The notes beneath the pieces were generated by a model. The model did not search any database and had not been told where the DNA came from. It saw nothing but the letters and a program-made list of their open reading frames with translations. DNA of 8,489 bases from RGIG529 sp963929765 (GTDB lineage: Bacteria > Bacillota > Clostridia > Oscillospirales > Oscillospiraceae): assembly GCA_963929765.1 (NCBI GenBank), contig CAWVKD010000081.1, positions 1 to 8,489 of the forward strand, in the 5' to 3' direction. A program made the position numbers and the translations under genes. Each line of letters begins with the position of its first letter. The stretch's first letter is position 1. Of this stretch, positions 1 to 6,544 are shown piece by piece.

Positions 1-104
1 CAGTTGTTTCCGCAACTGCCAAAACCACCACAACTAAACAAAAGGATGAGGATAATCAAAATCCACAGGCAGCCACCGCCCCAACCATTATTACAGCAAC
101 CCAT
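1..104 (-). CDS. Small Gly/Cys-rich hydrophobic peptide, 3' end beyond the window edge
   Basis: Reading down the minus strand from ATG at 104-102 gives at least 34 residues: a start rich in Gly, Cys and Asn (MGCCNNGWGGGC), one hydrophobic segment at about 13-23 (LWILIILILLF), then a second Gly/Cys/Asn stretch (SCGGFGSCGNN). The frame is open to base 1, where the last two bases read TG, so the stop (TGA) or more Cys-rich sequence lies just outside. A perfect AGGAGG sits at 113-118, 8 nt upstream, which strongly supports real translation. The composition resembles the small YjcZ-like sporulation and membrane micropeptides of Firmicutes, with one short transmembrane helix between Gly/Cys tails. 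That resemblance is by eye only and no function can be assigned. It lies 105 nt downstream of the SLH-like gene on the same strand, and no convincing terminator or promoter separates them. Confidence 0.7.
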   Translation of the reverse strand, partial: MGCCNNGWGGGCLWILIILILLFSCGGFGSCGNN

Positions 105-112
105 GTGCCGAA

Positions 113-118
113 CCTCCT
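113..118 (-). promoter_or_regulatory. Ribosome binding site of the small Gly/Cys peptide
   Basis: Perfect AGGAGG on the minus strand, 8 nt before the ATG at 104. It is the main reason for calling such a short frame a gene. Confidence 0.75.
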
Positions 119-209
119 GTACAATATGTTATGTTTGAAACCGTTGTTTTCGGTCTCAATTCATTCTATGTGGCTAGCCAAAAGAGGTGCGGCAAGATCA
201 TAAATTTTT

Positions 210-1352
210 TCAAAGAATACGATTGCTGGTAACAGAAGACATAATTTTTTTCACCTGATCAGCCTGGAGGGTTCCTTGATCATCGAGATAAGCGAGAAGT
301 GTCTCACCTGATTTTCTCTGGGCAAGCAACCCATAATAAGATAAATAAACCATCTGTGCACGATAGAAAGGTTGAGTAGAAAGCATCTTTCGTTCTCCCT
401 CTGTAATGGCACCTACAGCTTTTGCCTTTTCCAATGAAGTATCCCATTGAAATTCTCCATCAGAATCTCGATATCCTAAGGCTCGAAGCAAAAAGGTCAC
501 ATATTCCTTTGCGCCAATCTGTTGGTATGTTCCAAAGGCAACGCTGGATACTCCTTTGGTATATCCCTTTTCATAGGCATATGCCACATATCCATTGCAC
601 CAATCTGGCACATCACGAAAAGGATGAGGTGTTTGACAGGAAAGTGCTTCTTCTTCCTGCCCTATCATGCGGAGAAACATAATCAAACCTTCGATCCGAT
701 TTGCTTGATCTTCCAAAGCGTATCCCGATCCATAAGATAAGTCTTTTCCTTTAAATAAACTCATTTGCTGCAAAGCTGAAGCCAATTGGTTATAATCTGT
801 AGCTGTACTTTTTTTGAGGGTATAGTATCCATCTACAGACAGCACAGCCGTATCCGACTGTATAATAAAACTAGGTTTGGTGTTCTCTCCTGTCAGATAT
901 CGCTGGCGAAGAGAGAGCAGGATCCCACTTGGTACTGTTTCCCCTTCTGTGATGTTGATTACCGCTCCGCCCTGGAACGACACAGACACTTCTCCAGCTA
1001 ACAGAAACACACTTGCTCCTGTTGTGCCGAAAAGTGTGTCTCCCTTTTTCAGCCGCATCTCCTGAAAGCCATTGGCATACTCTATACCTCTTTCATTGGA
1101 TACCGCCGCCAAAGAGCTGGAATTCTGGGAACCGCTGACCGTTGCCAAATAGTCCAGAGCGTCTTCATATGCCTCATCATACACAGCGTCTATCTTCTCC
1201 TGGGCTTTTCCAAGAACAGAAGAAAGGTATGTTCCATTTAAATAACTTTGTGAAATCAGAGGATCTGAGGAGGAACCGCCCAGCGCTACAGCAAATGCTA
1301 CCACTACCAGACAGCATACAGCCAAGAGCAAACTCAGAAGCCTTTTTTTCAT
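210..1352 (-). CDS. Exported protein with FecR-like beta region and SLH-like C-terminal repeats
   Basis: This 380-residue protein begins with a signal peptide (MKKR, then a hydrophobic core to about residue 24). A low-complexity, Ser-rich linker runs to about 90. Residues 95-180 form a beta-rich stretch (LKKGDTLFGTTG, VFLLAGEVSVSF, GETV) that looks like the FecR-type fold placed ahead of SLH domains in Oscillospiraceae proteins. The C-terminal part carries S-layer homology-like units: RIEGLIMFLRMIG at 219-231, HPFRDVPDW at 243-251 followed by YVAYAYEKGYTKGVSS, then AKEYVTFLLRALGY at 281-294. I see about two repeats instead of the usual three, the second diverged. SLH repeats normally anchor proteins to secondary cell-wall polymers, so this is probably an envelope protein; its partner is unknown. 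AGAAAGG lies 8 nt before the ATG. The gene follows thrS by 76 nt on the same strand, and I found no good promoter of its own. Confidence 0.8.
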   Translation of the reverse strand: MKKRLLSLLLAVCCLVVVAFAVALGGSSSDPLISQSYLNGTYLSSVLGKAQEKIDAVYDEAYEDALDYLATVSGSQNSSSLAAVSNERGIEYANGFQEMRLKKGDTLFGTTGASVFLLAGEVSVSFQGGAVINITEGETVPSGILLSLRQRYLTGENTKPSFIIQSDTAVLSVDGYYTLKKSTATDYNQLASALQQMSLFKGKDLSYGSGYALEDQANRIEGLIMFLRMIGQEEEALSCQTPHPFRDVPDWCNGYVAYAYEKGYTKGVSSVAFGTYQQIGAKEYVTFLLRALGYRDSDGEFQWDTSLEKAKAVGAITEGERKMLSTQPFYRAQMVYLSYYGLLAQRKSGETLLAYLDDQGTLQADQVKKIMSSVTSNRIL

Positions 1353-1386
1353 CTCGGGTTCCTTTCTCTTAATAAGATGTAGGTTA

Positions 1387-1404
1387 GAGCAACTATTGTT
1401 GCTC
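1387..1404 (-). repeat. Intercistronic inverted repeat between thrS and the SLH-like gene
   Basis: A perfect 7-bp stem (GAGCAAC/GTTGCTC) with a 4-nt loop lies between the thrS stop and the SLH-like gene. On the minus strand no U-tract follows it (TAACCTACATC), so it is not a standard intrinsic terminator. It may stabilise a 3' end or reduce readthrough from thrS. Confidence 0.45.
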
Positions 1405-1428
1405 CTTCCTCTTCTTTATTTCCTTCCA

Positions 1429-3333
1429 CTACATTTTTTGTTCTACTTCTAATTTCAATTTCTCCACAAAGGCTTCCATAGTCATCAGACCCAAATCGCC
1501 TCCACTTCTGGAACGCACGGCCAATGTGCCTTCTGCTGCTTCTTTGTCTCCCAGCACAATCATGTAGGGAATTTTCTGCATTTGGGCTTCTCGGATTTTA
1601 TATCCGATTTTTTCATTTCTATGGTCTGTTTCCACACGGAATCCTGCTTTTTTAAGCGTCTCTGCCACTTGGTCAGCATAGTCGGCTGTTCTGTCTGTAA
1701 TTGGCAAAACCGTCACCTGAACCGGTGCTAGCCAAGCAGGAAAAGCACCAGCATAATGCTCAATTAAAATACCAATGAACCGCTCAATACTACCAAAAGC
1801 GACTCTGTGGACCATAACAGGCCGATGCTTCTCTCCATCAGACCCCACATAGGTAAGATCAAACCGCTCGGGCATTTGGAAATCCAGCTGGATGGTACCA
1901 CATTGCCATGTTCTACCAATGGAATCTTCCAAATGGAAATCGATCTTAGGACCGTAAAATGCCCCATCTCCCGGATTGATAATATAATCCATACCACGAT
2001 CTTCCATGACTTGGCGCAGTGCACCTTCCGACATGCGACGCATTTCTTCTGATCCAATGAAATCATCTGGACAGGTAGAAAGCTCCACATGGTATTTGAA
2101 TCCAAACACTTTATATACACTATCGATTAGTTCGATAACACCTGCAATTTCTTCTGGAATTTGTTCTGGAGTCATGAAAATATGAGCATCATCCTGTGTG
2201 AAACTGCGGACGCGAAACAGCCCATGCAATGCACCGGAAAGTTCATGTCGGTGCACCTGACCCAGTTCCGCCATTCTGCGCGGCAAGTCACGATAGGACC
2301 ATGGCTTTCTCTTGTAAGCCAACATACCGCCTGGGCAATTCATGGGTTTGATCGCATACCCTTCTCCATCAATTTGGGTAAAATACATATTTTCCTTATA
2401 ATGATCCCAATGGCCACTGCGATGCCATAATTCTTCGTTTAAGATAAGAGGAGTGCGAATTTCTTCATAGCCCCATTTTGCATGCACTTCTCGCCAAAAC
2501 GCTTCCAGTTGATTCCGCAAAATCATACCTTTAGGGAAGAAAAACGGAAAACCCGGCCCTTCATCCATCAACGCGAACAAATCCAACTCTTTTCCCAATT
2601 TACGATGATCCCGTTTTTTTGCCTCTTCTATGCGGGTCAAGTATTCTTCCAAATCCGTCTTTTTTAGAAAAGCAGTTCCATAGATCCGTTGGAGCATTTT
2701 ACGGTTGGAGTCTCCCCTCCAATAGGCGCCGGTACAGGAAGTAAGTTTAAATGCTTTCACCTTGCCTGTTGCAGTGACGTGAGGCCCGGCACAAAGATCT
2801 ACAAATTCTCCTTGCTGATAAAATGAAATCACTTCATCTTTGGGCAAATCTTCAATTAGCTCTACTTTATAGGGCTCATTTCGCTCTTGCATAAACCGCA
2901 AAGCTTCTTCTCGCGGCAATTCAAAATGCGTTAGTTTCAAATTCTCTTTTACGATTTTTTTCATTTCGGCTTCTAAACGTTCCAGATCTTCTTGGATAAA
3001 TGCGTGTTCAGAATCGATATCATAATAAAAACCATCTTTGATAGACGGTCCAATGGCCAGTTTTGCCTCTGGGTACAGACGCTTCACCGCTTGAGCCAGA
3101 ATATGAGACGCAGTATGTCGTAGTGTATCTTTGCCGGCTTGATCTTCCCATGTCAATATGGAAATACTGCAATCTTCTTCGATGGGAAGCATTAAGCTTT
3201 TGGCAACACCATTTACTTCGCAAGCAAGAGCAACTCGAGCCAACCCACTGCTGATAGACTCTGCCACTTCTTGCCCTGTTACACCTGCCTCCCGCTCAAT
3301 AACAGAACCATCTTTTAAAGTTAAATGAATCAT
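1429..3333 (-). CDS. thrS: Threonyl-tRNA synthetase
   Basis: ThrRS (class II) charges tRNA-Thr with threonine in the cytoplasm. The 634-residue product has the full bacterial layout: TGS domain about 1-62, editing domain about 63-225 with HTASH at 73-77 and CAGPH at 181-185 (the zinc-like site that clears Ser-tRNA-Thr), catalytic core about 240-535, and anticodon-binding domain about 536-634. The catalytic zinc ligands are visible as C333 (MNCPGG), H384 (DDAHIF) and H509 (MVHR), and motif 2 is the RHELSGALHGLFRVRSF region. I chose ATG at 3333: it begins the TGS domain directly (MIHLTLKDGS) and has AAGGAAG upstream. A GTG at 3375 is in frame but lies inside the leader terminator hairpin, so it is unlikely to be used. 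Expression is controlled by the upstream T-box leader. No damage or missing residues were seen. Confidence 0.98.
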   Translation of the reverse strand: MIHLTLKDGSVIEREAGVTGQEVAESISSGLARVALACEVNGVAKSLMLPIEEDCSISILTWEDQAGKDTLRHTASHILAQAVKRLYPEAKLAIGPSIKDGFYYDIDSEHAFIQEDLERLEAEMKKIVKENLKLTHFELPREEALRFMQERNEPYKVELIEDLPKDEVISFYQQGEFVDLCAGPHVTATGKVKAFKLTSCTGAYWRGDSNRKMLQRIYGTAFLKKTDLEEYLTRIEEAKKRDHRKLGKELDLFALMDEGPGFPFFFPKGMILRNQLEAFWREVHAKWGYEEIRTPLILNEELWHRSGHWDHYKENMYFTQIDGEGYAIKPMNCPGGMLAYKRKPWSYRDLPRRMAELGQVHRHELSGALHGLFRVRSFTQDDAHIFMTPEQIPEEIAGVIELIDSVYKVFGFKYHVELSTCPDDFIGSEEMRRMSEGALRQVMEDRGMDYIINPGDGAFYGPKIDFHLEDSIGRTWQCGTIQLDFQMPERFDLTYVGSDGEKHRPVMVHRVAFGSIERFIGILIEHYAGAFPAWLAPVQVTVLPITDRTADYADQVAETLKKAGFRVETDHRNEKIGYKIREAQMQKIPYMIVLGDKEAAEGTLAVRSRSGGDLGLMTMEAFVEKLKLEVEQKM

Positions 3334-3362
3334 TCTATTCTTCTTCCTTTCTTTCCCGGGGG

Positions 3363-3398
3363 AAAAAAATCTCACCCCTGAATTCCTTCAGGGGTGAG
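3363..3398 (-). terminator. T-box attenuator terminator of the thrS leader
   Basis: On the minus strand there is a perfect 12-bp stem (arms 3387-3398 and 3371-3382, beginning CTCACCCCTGAA) with a 4-nt loop, followed one base later by seven U residues (3363-3369). This is an intrinsic terminator ahead of thrS. Its 5' arm (CTCACCCCTG) can instead pair with the CAGGGTG of the T-box motif upstream, giving the usual terminator/antiterminator switch. Confidence 0.95.
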
Positions 3399-3625
3399 AT
3401 GAAAAATCCCATGGTTCCACCCTGCTTGAAGCCAAACGCTTTGGCTCCCGCTTCATTTGGCTGTAACGGGCTCACCCGGCCCGGTCTACTGCGCATCTGC
3501 GGTTCGGCGGGCGGCTCTTGGGCGGTACATGATACAAATGCTTGCAAGGGGTTTTCAGCCAATGTCCCCTCTCTCTGTTGCATTTATCTGCATCTGTGTG
3601 TCCCTGTCATTGCCTTTTCCTATAC
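3371..3625 (-). promoter_or_regulatory. T-box riboswitch leader of thrS (tRNA-Thr sensing)
   Basis: The 330-nt gap between the lipoprotein gene and thrS is filled by this leader. The conserved T-box motif AGGGTGGAACCATGGG lies at 3408-3423; its UGGA bulge would pair with the 3' end of uncharged tRNA carrying discriminator U. Stem I is recognisable: AAATGC (3580-3585) pairs with GCATTT (3536-3541), and higher up GGGG (3566-3569) pairs with CCCC (3548-3551). An AGAGAG bulge and a GGCTG apical loop are also present, as in other T-boxes. A stem III hairpin AGCCAAA/TTTGGCT lies at 3430-3446. The likely specifier is ACC at 3524-3526 (in GTACCGCC), a Thr codon, placed just after the 3' strand of stem I. 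Uncharged tRNA-Thr should stabilise the antiterminator and allow thrS transcription. The T-box and terminator are clear; the exact specifier is inferred. Confidence 0.93.
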
Positions 3626-3631
3626 ATTTTG

Positions 3632-3660
3632 ACTGTATCATAAAGTGCTTTTTCTGTCAA
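3632..3660 (-). promoter_or_regulatory. Promoter of the thrS T-box transcript
   Basis: On the minus strand a perfect -35 TTGACA (3655-3660) is followed after 17 nt by TACAGT (3632-3637), preceded by TGA, an extended -10 arrangement. Transcription should start near 3625, just before stem I. The -35 box is only 3 bp from the stop codon of the upstream lipoprotein gene. Confidence 0.8.
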
Positions 3661-3663
3661 GCA

Positions 3664-4479
3664 TTATGATACTGGCACATAAATAAAGGTTGCTGTTTCA
3701 GTCGAATAGATCGCAGATCTTATCACATGCAATGTTCCATCTTCTTTTTTTGTTACCACTTCTTTCCATGCATCTTGCCCATCAGACGCGATATAATAAA
3801 TCTGTGCATCTGTTTCGTCGCATTCGGCCTTCCAAACGGATGGGTCTTCTTCATCGTCAACACCTTTTCGTCTCCATACATGTTGGGAGCCGTCTGGGAA
3901 TATCACCGTTCCATCCGCCTTGTATTCATAAACAGTGCCCTCTTCTTCTATAGACCATTTACCAATGATCCAATCAGGGTCTGTGATATCCGTCCCTGTA
4001 TCCTTCACATCTTCTGCCAAGTCGGCCAGAATTTGAGAGGACTCTTGCACAAACGTGTCAATGACCGTTTCCATGTCAGCTGTCGATTGGATCTGGCTCA
4101 TCTCATCCAAAAATGTTCTGGTAACCCGAACCAGTTCCTGCATTTTCTCATACATGGGCCGGTATGTCTCAAAAACCCCTTCTTCATCATAGGTTTCCAG
4201 CCCTTCACACCACGTCTGCAAGGAATCTCGCAATGTCCGATACGATTCTTGATGTTCCAGCGCCTCGCCTTTTTCTACTGCCTCATAAAATGTTTCCATT
4301 TCGTCGGCAAACGTTTTGAAATATTCAGAATACTGTGCTAGCTGTTGAGAGAGCAGCTCTTGAAATGCCTCTTCTGTTTCTGCCCTTGGAAGTAATGGTT
4401 CTTGTTGGCCACAAGCAGCCAAAAACAACAGCAAACAAACCGCAAGGCAACCTAACCCCCATTGTTTGAATCGTTTCAT
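3664..4479 (-). CDS. Secreted lipoprotein of unknown function
   Basis: The 271-residue product starts with a lipoprotein signal: positive MKRFK, hydrophobic core, and lipobox LAAC with the lipidated Cys at 23 (CGQQ follows). It should be anchored to the outer face of the membrane. Residues about 33-160 are acidic and strongly helix-forming (many Glu, Gln, Leu, Met; coiled-coil-like). From about 168 the character changes to a beta-rich domain opening with WIIGKW (170-175), then YEYKADGTVIF, several Trp, and a strand-rich end (TATFIYVPV). The WxxGKW plus YEYKADGTV pattern resembles small lipocalin-like or beta-barrel domains of Clostridia lipoproteins, but I cannot name a family. GGAGG lies 10 nt before the ATG. 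It has its own promoter and is divergent from trmO; the next gene on its strand, thrS, has a separate promoter. A solute-binding role is not supported. Confidence 0.85.
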   Translation of the reverse strand: MKRFKQWGLGCLAVCLLLFLAACGQQEPLLPRAETEEAFQELLSQQLAQYSEYFKTFADEMETFYEAVEKGEALEHQESYRTLRDSLQTWCEGLETYDEEGVFETYRPMYEKMQELVRVTRTFLDEMSQIQSTADMETVIDTFVQESSQILADLAEDVKDTGTDITDPDWIIGKWSIEEEGTVYEYKADGTVIFPDGSQHVWRRKGVDDEEDPSVWKAECDETDAQIYYIASDGQDAWKEVVTKKEDGTLHVIRSAIYSTETATFIYVPVS

Positions 4480-4557
4480 CTAAATCAATCCTCCGTTTCC
4501 GTCTTTTGTTTTGATCCTCCATGTTCTCTTGATATGAGATGATTTAGTAATATTTTT

Positions 4558-4585
4558 ATGATACCAAAAAATGAAAAAATGACAA
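4558..4585 (-). promoter_or_regulatory. Probable promoter of the lipoprotein gene
   Basis: On the minus strand TTGTCA (4580-4585) and TATCAT (4558-4563) are separated by 16 nt of T-rich sequence. Transcription would begin near 4551, leaving a leader of about 70 nt. Confidence 0.65.
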
Positions 4586-4645
4586 GTAATCTCTTTCATC
4601 TCATTACAAATAAAGAAACGTGGAGCGTGAACAGTCTCGAAATAT

Positions 4646-4674
4646 TTGACGCTTTCCTTTTCCTATGATATCCT
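4646..4674 (+). promoter_or_regulatory. Probable promoter of trmO
   Basis: TTGACG (4646-4651) is followed after 17 nt by TATCCT (4669-4674) with TGA immediately before it, an extended -10. It has the same architecture as the thrS promoter. The start site would be near 4681, giving a leader of about 25 nt that contains the GAGG ribosome binding site (4694-4697). Confidence 0.65.
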
Positions 4675-4705
4675 CTTCCCATTGAGTGTTTGTGAGGTGT
4701 TTTTT

Positions 4706-5407
4706 ATGCATTCTCTTTCCGTTATCGCCCGAATCCACAGTGATTTGAAAACCAAATTTGGTGTGCCTCGTCAAAGCGGTCTTGTAGATGCCCTTTCTGC
4801 AACCATTGTCTTTGAACCGGAATATCGAAATCCAGATGCCCTTCGAGGCCTAGAATCGTTTTCTCACATCTGGCTGCTCTGGCAGTTTTCTGAAACGCTG
4901 CAGCACAATTGGTCGCCTACTGTCCGTCCCCCTCGTTTGGGTGGAAATAGACGAATGGGAGTATTTGCCACCCGTTCTCCTTTTCGCCCCAATGCCATTG
5001 GCCTATCATCTGTACGTTTGAAACAAGTGGAATTACATACACCATCTGGCCCTGTTCTCCACGTTGCAGGAGCTGATCTAATGGACGGAAGTCCTATTTA
5101 TGACATTAAACCATATCTTCCTTACACGGATTCCCATCCGGATGCAATATGCCATCCTGCTTTTCAAGTGGACAAGCCTCTCCTCTCTGTTGTGTTTCCT
5201 GAAAAATTACTTGATTTGGTTCCACATCAGCATCGCGAAGCCCTGATTGCTGTATTAGCCCAGGACCCACGCCCATCTTACCATTCAAATGTAAGCCGCA
5301 TCTATGGAATGGAATTCCTCCATTTTGACATTCGTTTTACCGTTTCAGAAAACCAGCTCACAGTATGTGATGTTGTTTCTAAAAATTGTCCCTCAAAACA
5401 GGAATAG
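4706..5407 (+). CDS. trmO: tRNA (N6-threonylcarbamoyladenosine(37)-N6)-methyltransferase TrmO
   Basis: TrmO (YaeB/TsaA family) uses S-adenosylmethionine to methylate t6A37 to m6t6A37, in E. coli mainly in tRNA-Thr with anticodon GGU. The 233-residue length matches the E. coli protein (235). Family signatures are intact: GVPRQSGL at 19-26, the hallmark NRRMGVFATRSPFRPNAIGL at 81-100, DGSPIYDIKPYLPYTDS at 127-143, and the C-terminal domain signature QDPRPSY (186-192) followed by YGMEF and FDIRF. I place the start at ATG 4706 because GAGG lies 8 nt before it and the family N-terminus begins there. A longer in-frame reading from TTG 4646 would start inside the -35 box. The gene is divergent from the lipoprotein and 117 nt upstream of the deacetylase on the same strand, possibly cotranscribed with it. 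Confidence 0.95.
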   Translation: MHSLSVIARIHSDLKTKFGVPRQSGLVDALSATIVFEPEYRNPDALRGLESFSHIWLLWQFSETLQHNWSPTVRPPRLGGNRRMGVFATRSPFRPNAIGLSSVRLKQVELHTPSGPVLHVAGADLMDGSPIYDIKPYLPYTDSHPDAICHPAFQVDKPLLSVVFPEKLLDLVPHQHREALIAVLAQDPRPSYHSNVSRIYGMEFLHFDIRFTVSENQLTVCDVVSKNCPSKQE

Positions 5408-5510
5408 TTTGGTTTGATACGAAGTATATCTTTTCTCATTTGGGAAAAAAAAGTGAACTGACTGTTTTTTTCTATGGTGAACCTGTTTTTTTGGGGGCAG
5501 ACTACAAAAG

Positions 5511-5517
5511 AAGGAGG
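5511..5517 (+). promoter_or_regulatory. Ribosome binding site that fixes the deacetylase start
   Basis: AAGGAGG is 7 nt upstream of a TTG (5525) and only 1 nt upstream of an in-frame ATG (5519). The spacing favours TTG as the start; the ATG is too close and the next ATG (5534) is 16 nt away. Confidence 0.75.
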
Positions 5518-5524
5518 AATGCCA

Positions 5525-6367
5525 TTGAAACGAATGATCTTCTTTTTTGTTTCTTTTATTGTCTTGTCCACAGTTGTCTTACAAGCATTTGCCAGTGGTC
5601 CTGAAGAAAAAACAACGACACAGACAATAGAATTGCCCATTGTCATGTATCATCATGTCTCTCCCAAGGAACATTTGCTTGGAGAGTATGTATTATCTGT
5701 TCAACAACTGGAGCAGGATCTGATCTATCTCAAAGAAAATGGCTATTCCACCATCACAACATCTCAACTGTTGGCTTGGTGCGATGGTCGAGGCACATTA
5801 CCTGAAAAACCAGTTATGATCACATTCGACGATGGATATGAAAGCACTTTTGTATATGCCTTGCCTCTTTTGGAACAATATGGAATGCATGGAGTGGTAG
5901 CGGTGATTGGCTCTGTAGCTCAGCAATACTCTGATATACCAGATCACAACTTAGACTATTCTCATATGAACTGGGATACCATTGCAGAAATGGACGCAGG
6001 CTCTGTTATGGAAGTCCAATGCCACACTTATAACATGCACAAACTTTCCTCTAGAAAAGGTTGTGGACCAAAATCAGGTGAATCTTATGAAGCCTATCAA
6101 ACGGCACTGGTAAATGATATCAACCAATTTCAAACGCAATTTTCCGCACACACCGGTCACACTTGTGACGTTCTTGCACTGCCTTTTGGATTCTATTCCA
6201 AAGACACCATAAGCATTGCTAAAGACTTGGGATTTCGCATGATTTTCACCTGTACAGAGCGAGTGAACCACTTAACAGGAGATCCAAATGAACTGCTTGA
6301 ATTGTGTCGTTTTAACCGTCCAAATGGCCCAGACAGTGCCTCCTTTTTTTCAAAATGGGACAAATAA
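5525..6367 (+). CDS. Exported polysaccharide deacetylase (CE4/NodB fold)
   Basis: The 280-residue product starts (M)KRMIFFFVSF, a signal peptide or N-terminal anchor ending near AFA-SG at residue 24. The NodB homology domain follows: PIVMYHHVS at 38-46, SVQQLEQDLIYLKENGYSTIT (the usual entry helix), TFDDGYES at 90-97 giving catalytic and metal-binding D92/D93, and HTYNMH with metal ligands H157 and H162. The third motif is LALPFGFY at 198-204, matching the (A)YPYGxY form of IcaB-like enzymes. Such enzymes remove N-acetyl groups from peptidoglycan or other GlcNAc polymers outside the cell using a divalent metal. The exact substrate cannot be told from sequence. I chose TTG 5525 from the ribosome binding site spacing and because it yields a clean MKR signal start; a longer frame from ATG 5474 has no such site. 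It follows trmO by 117 nt and ends at a strong terminator. Confidence 0.92.
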   Translation: MKRMIFFFVSFIVLSTVVLQAFASGPEEKTTTQTIELPIVMYHHVSPKEHLLGEYVLSVQQLEQDLIYLKENGYSTITTSQLLAWCDGRGTLPEKPVMITFDDGYESTFVYALPLLEQYGMHGVVAVIGSVAQQYSDIPDHNLDYSHMNWDTIAEMDAGSVMEVQCHTYNMHKLSSRKGCGPKSGESYEAYQTALVNDINQFQTQFSAHTGHTCDVLALPFGFYSKDTISIAKDLGFRMIFTCTERVNHLTGDPNELLELCRFNRPNGPDSASFFSKWDK

Positions 6368-6379
6368 ATGGAAAATCAG

Positions 6380-6438
6380 TTATACAAATGGGAGAGGCAT
6401 CTCTGATGCCTCTCCCATTTGTATAAAATCTGTTTTTT
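6380..6438 (+). terminator. Strong intrinsic terminator after the deacetylase gene
   Basis: A 22-bp perfect inverted repeat (arms 6380-6401 and 6405-6426, core GGGAGAGGCATC) with a 3-nt loop is followed by AATCTG and six T (6433-6438). It begins 12 nt after the deacetylase stop. On the minus strand the stem is followed by a weaker T-rich stretch (CTGATTTTCC), so it may also stop transcripts of the convergent VWA gene. Confidence 0.85.
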
Positions 6439-6507
6439 ACGCGACCAGTTGTCAGTTGTCATAGGTTATTATATTTGGGTGAAACAAACTCTTTTTTTAT
6501 CTTATGT

Positions 6508-6529
6508 ACGCCGCCAAAATGGGCGGCGT
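6508..6529. repeat. GC-rich inverted repeat between convergent genes
   Basis: ACGCCGCC (6508-6515) and GGCGGCGT (6522-6529) form a perfect 8-bp stem with a 6-nt loop, 15 bp beyond the stop of the VWA gene. On the minus strand the stem is followed by ACATAAGATAAAA, not a U-tract, so for that gene it would be an mRNA 3'-end stabiliser rather than a textbook terminator. On the plus strand it is followed by a short TTTGGTT. Confidence 0.5.
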
Positions 6530-6544
6530 TTGGTTATAAAAACC

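Noticed and set aside
122..160. Sigma-K promoter for the small left-edge peptide
   Set aside because: CATAACATA fits the -10, but no AC is found 16-17 nt upstream and the leader would be only about 15 nt; kept as a remark only.
171..180. TGGCTAGCCA palindrome as a terminator or operator
   Set aside because: It is only 10 bp with no loop or U-tract and no second copy was seen; it is likely chance.
3334..3375. Longer thrS start at GTG 3375
   Set aside because: The GTG lies in the 3' arm of the leader terminator, the added residues (RFFSPGKERKKNR) are encoded by the U-tract and ribosome binding site, and the TGS domain starts cleanly at ATG 3333.
3727..4341. 204-residue plus-strand open frame opposite the lipoprotein gene
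   Set aside because: It has no ribosome binding site or recognisable domain, and the minus-strand frame has a lipobox, a promoter and a good ribosome binding site.
4646..4705. Longer trmO reading from TTG 4646
   Set aside because: It would start inside the predicted -35 box; ATG 4706 has GAGG at 8 nt and matches the family N-terminus and length.
6179..6192. Loss of Arg in deacetylase motif 3 as evidence of an inactive enzyme
   Set aside because: The IcaB-like branch normally has a YPYGxY-type motif without that Arg, and the Asp and both His metal ligands are intact.
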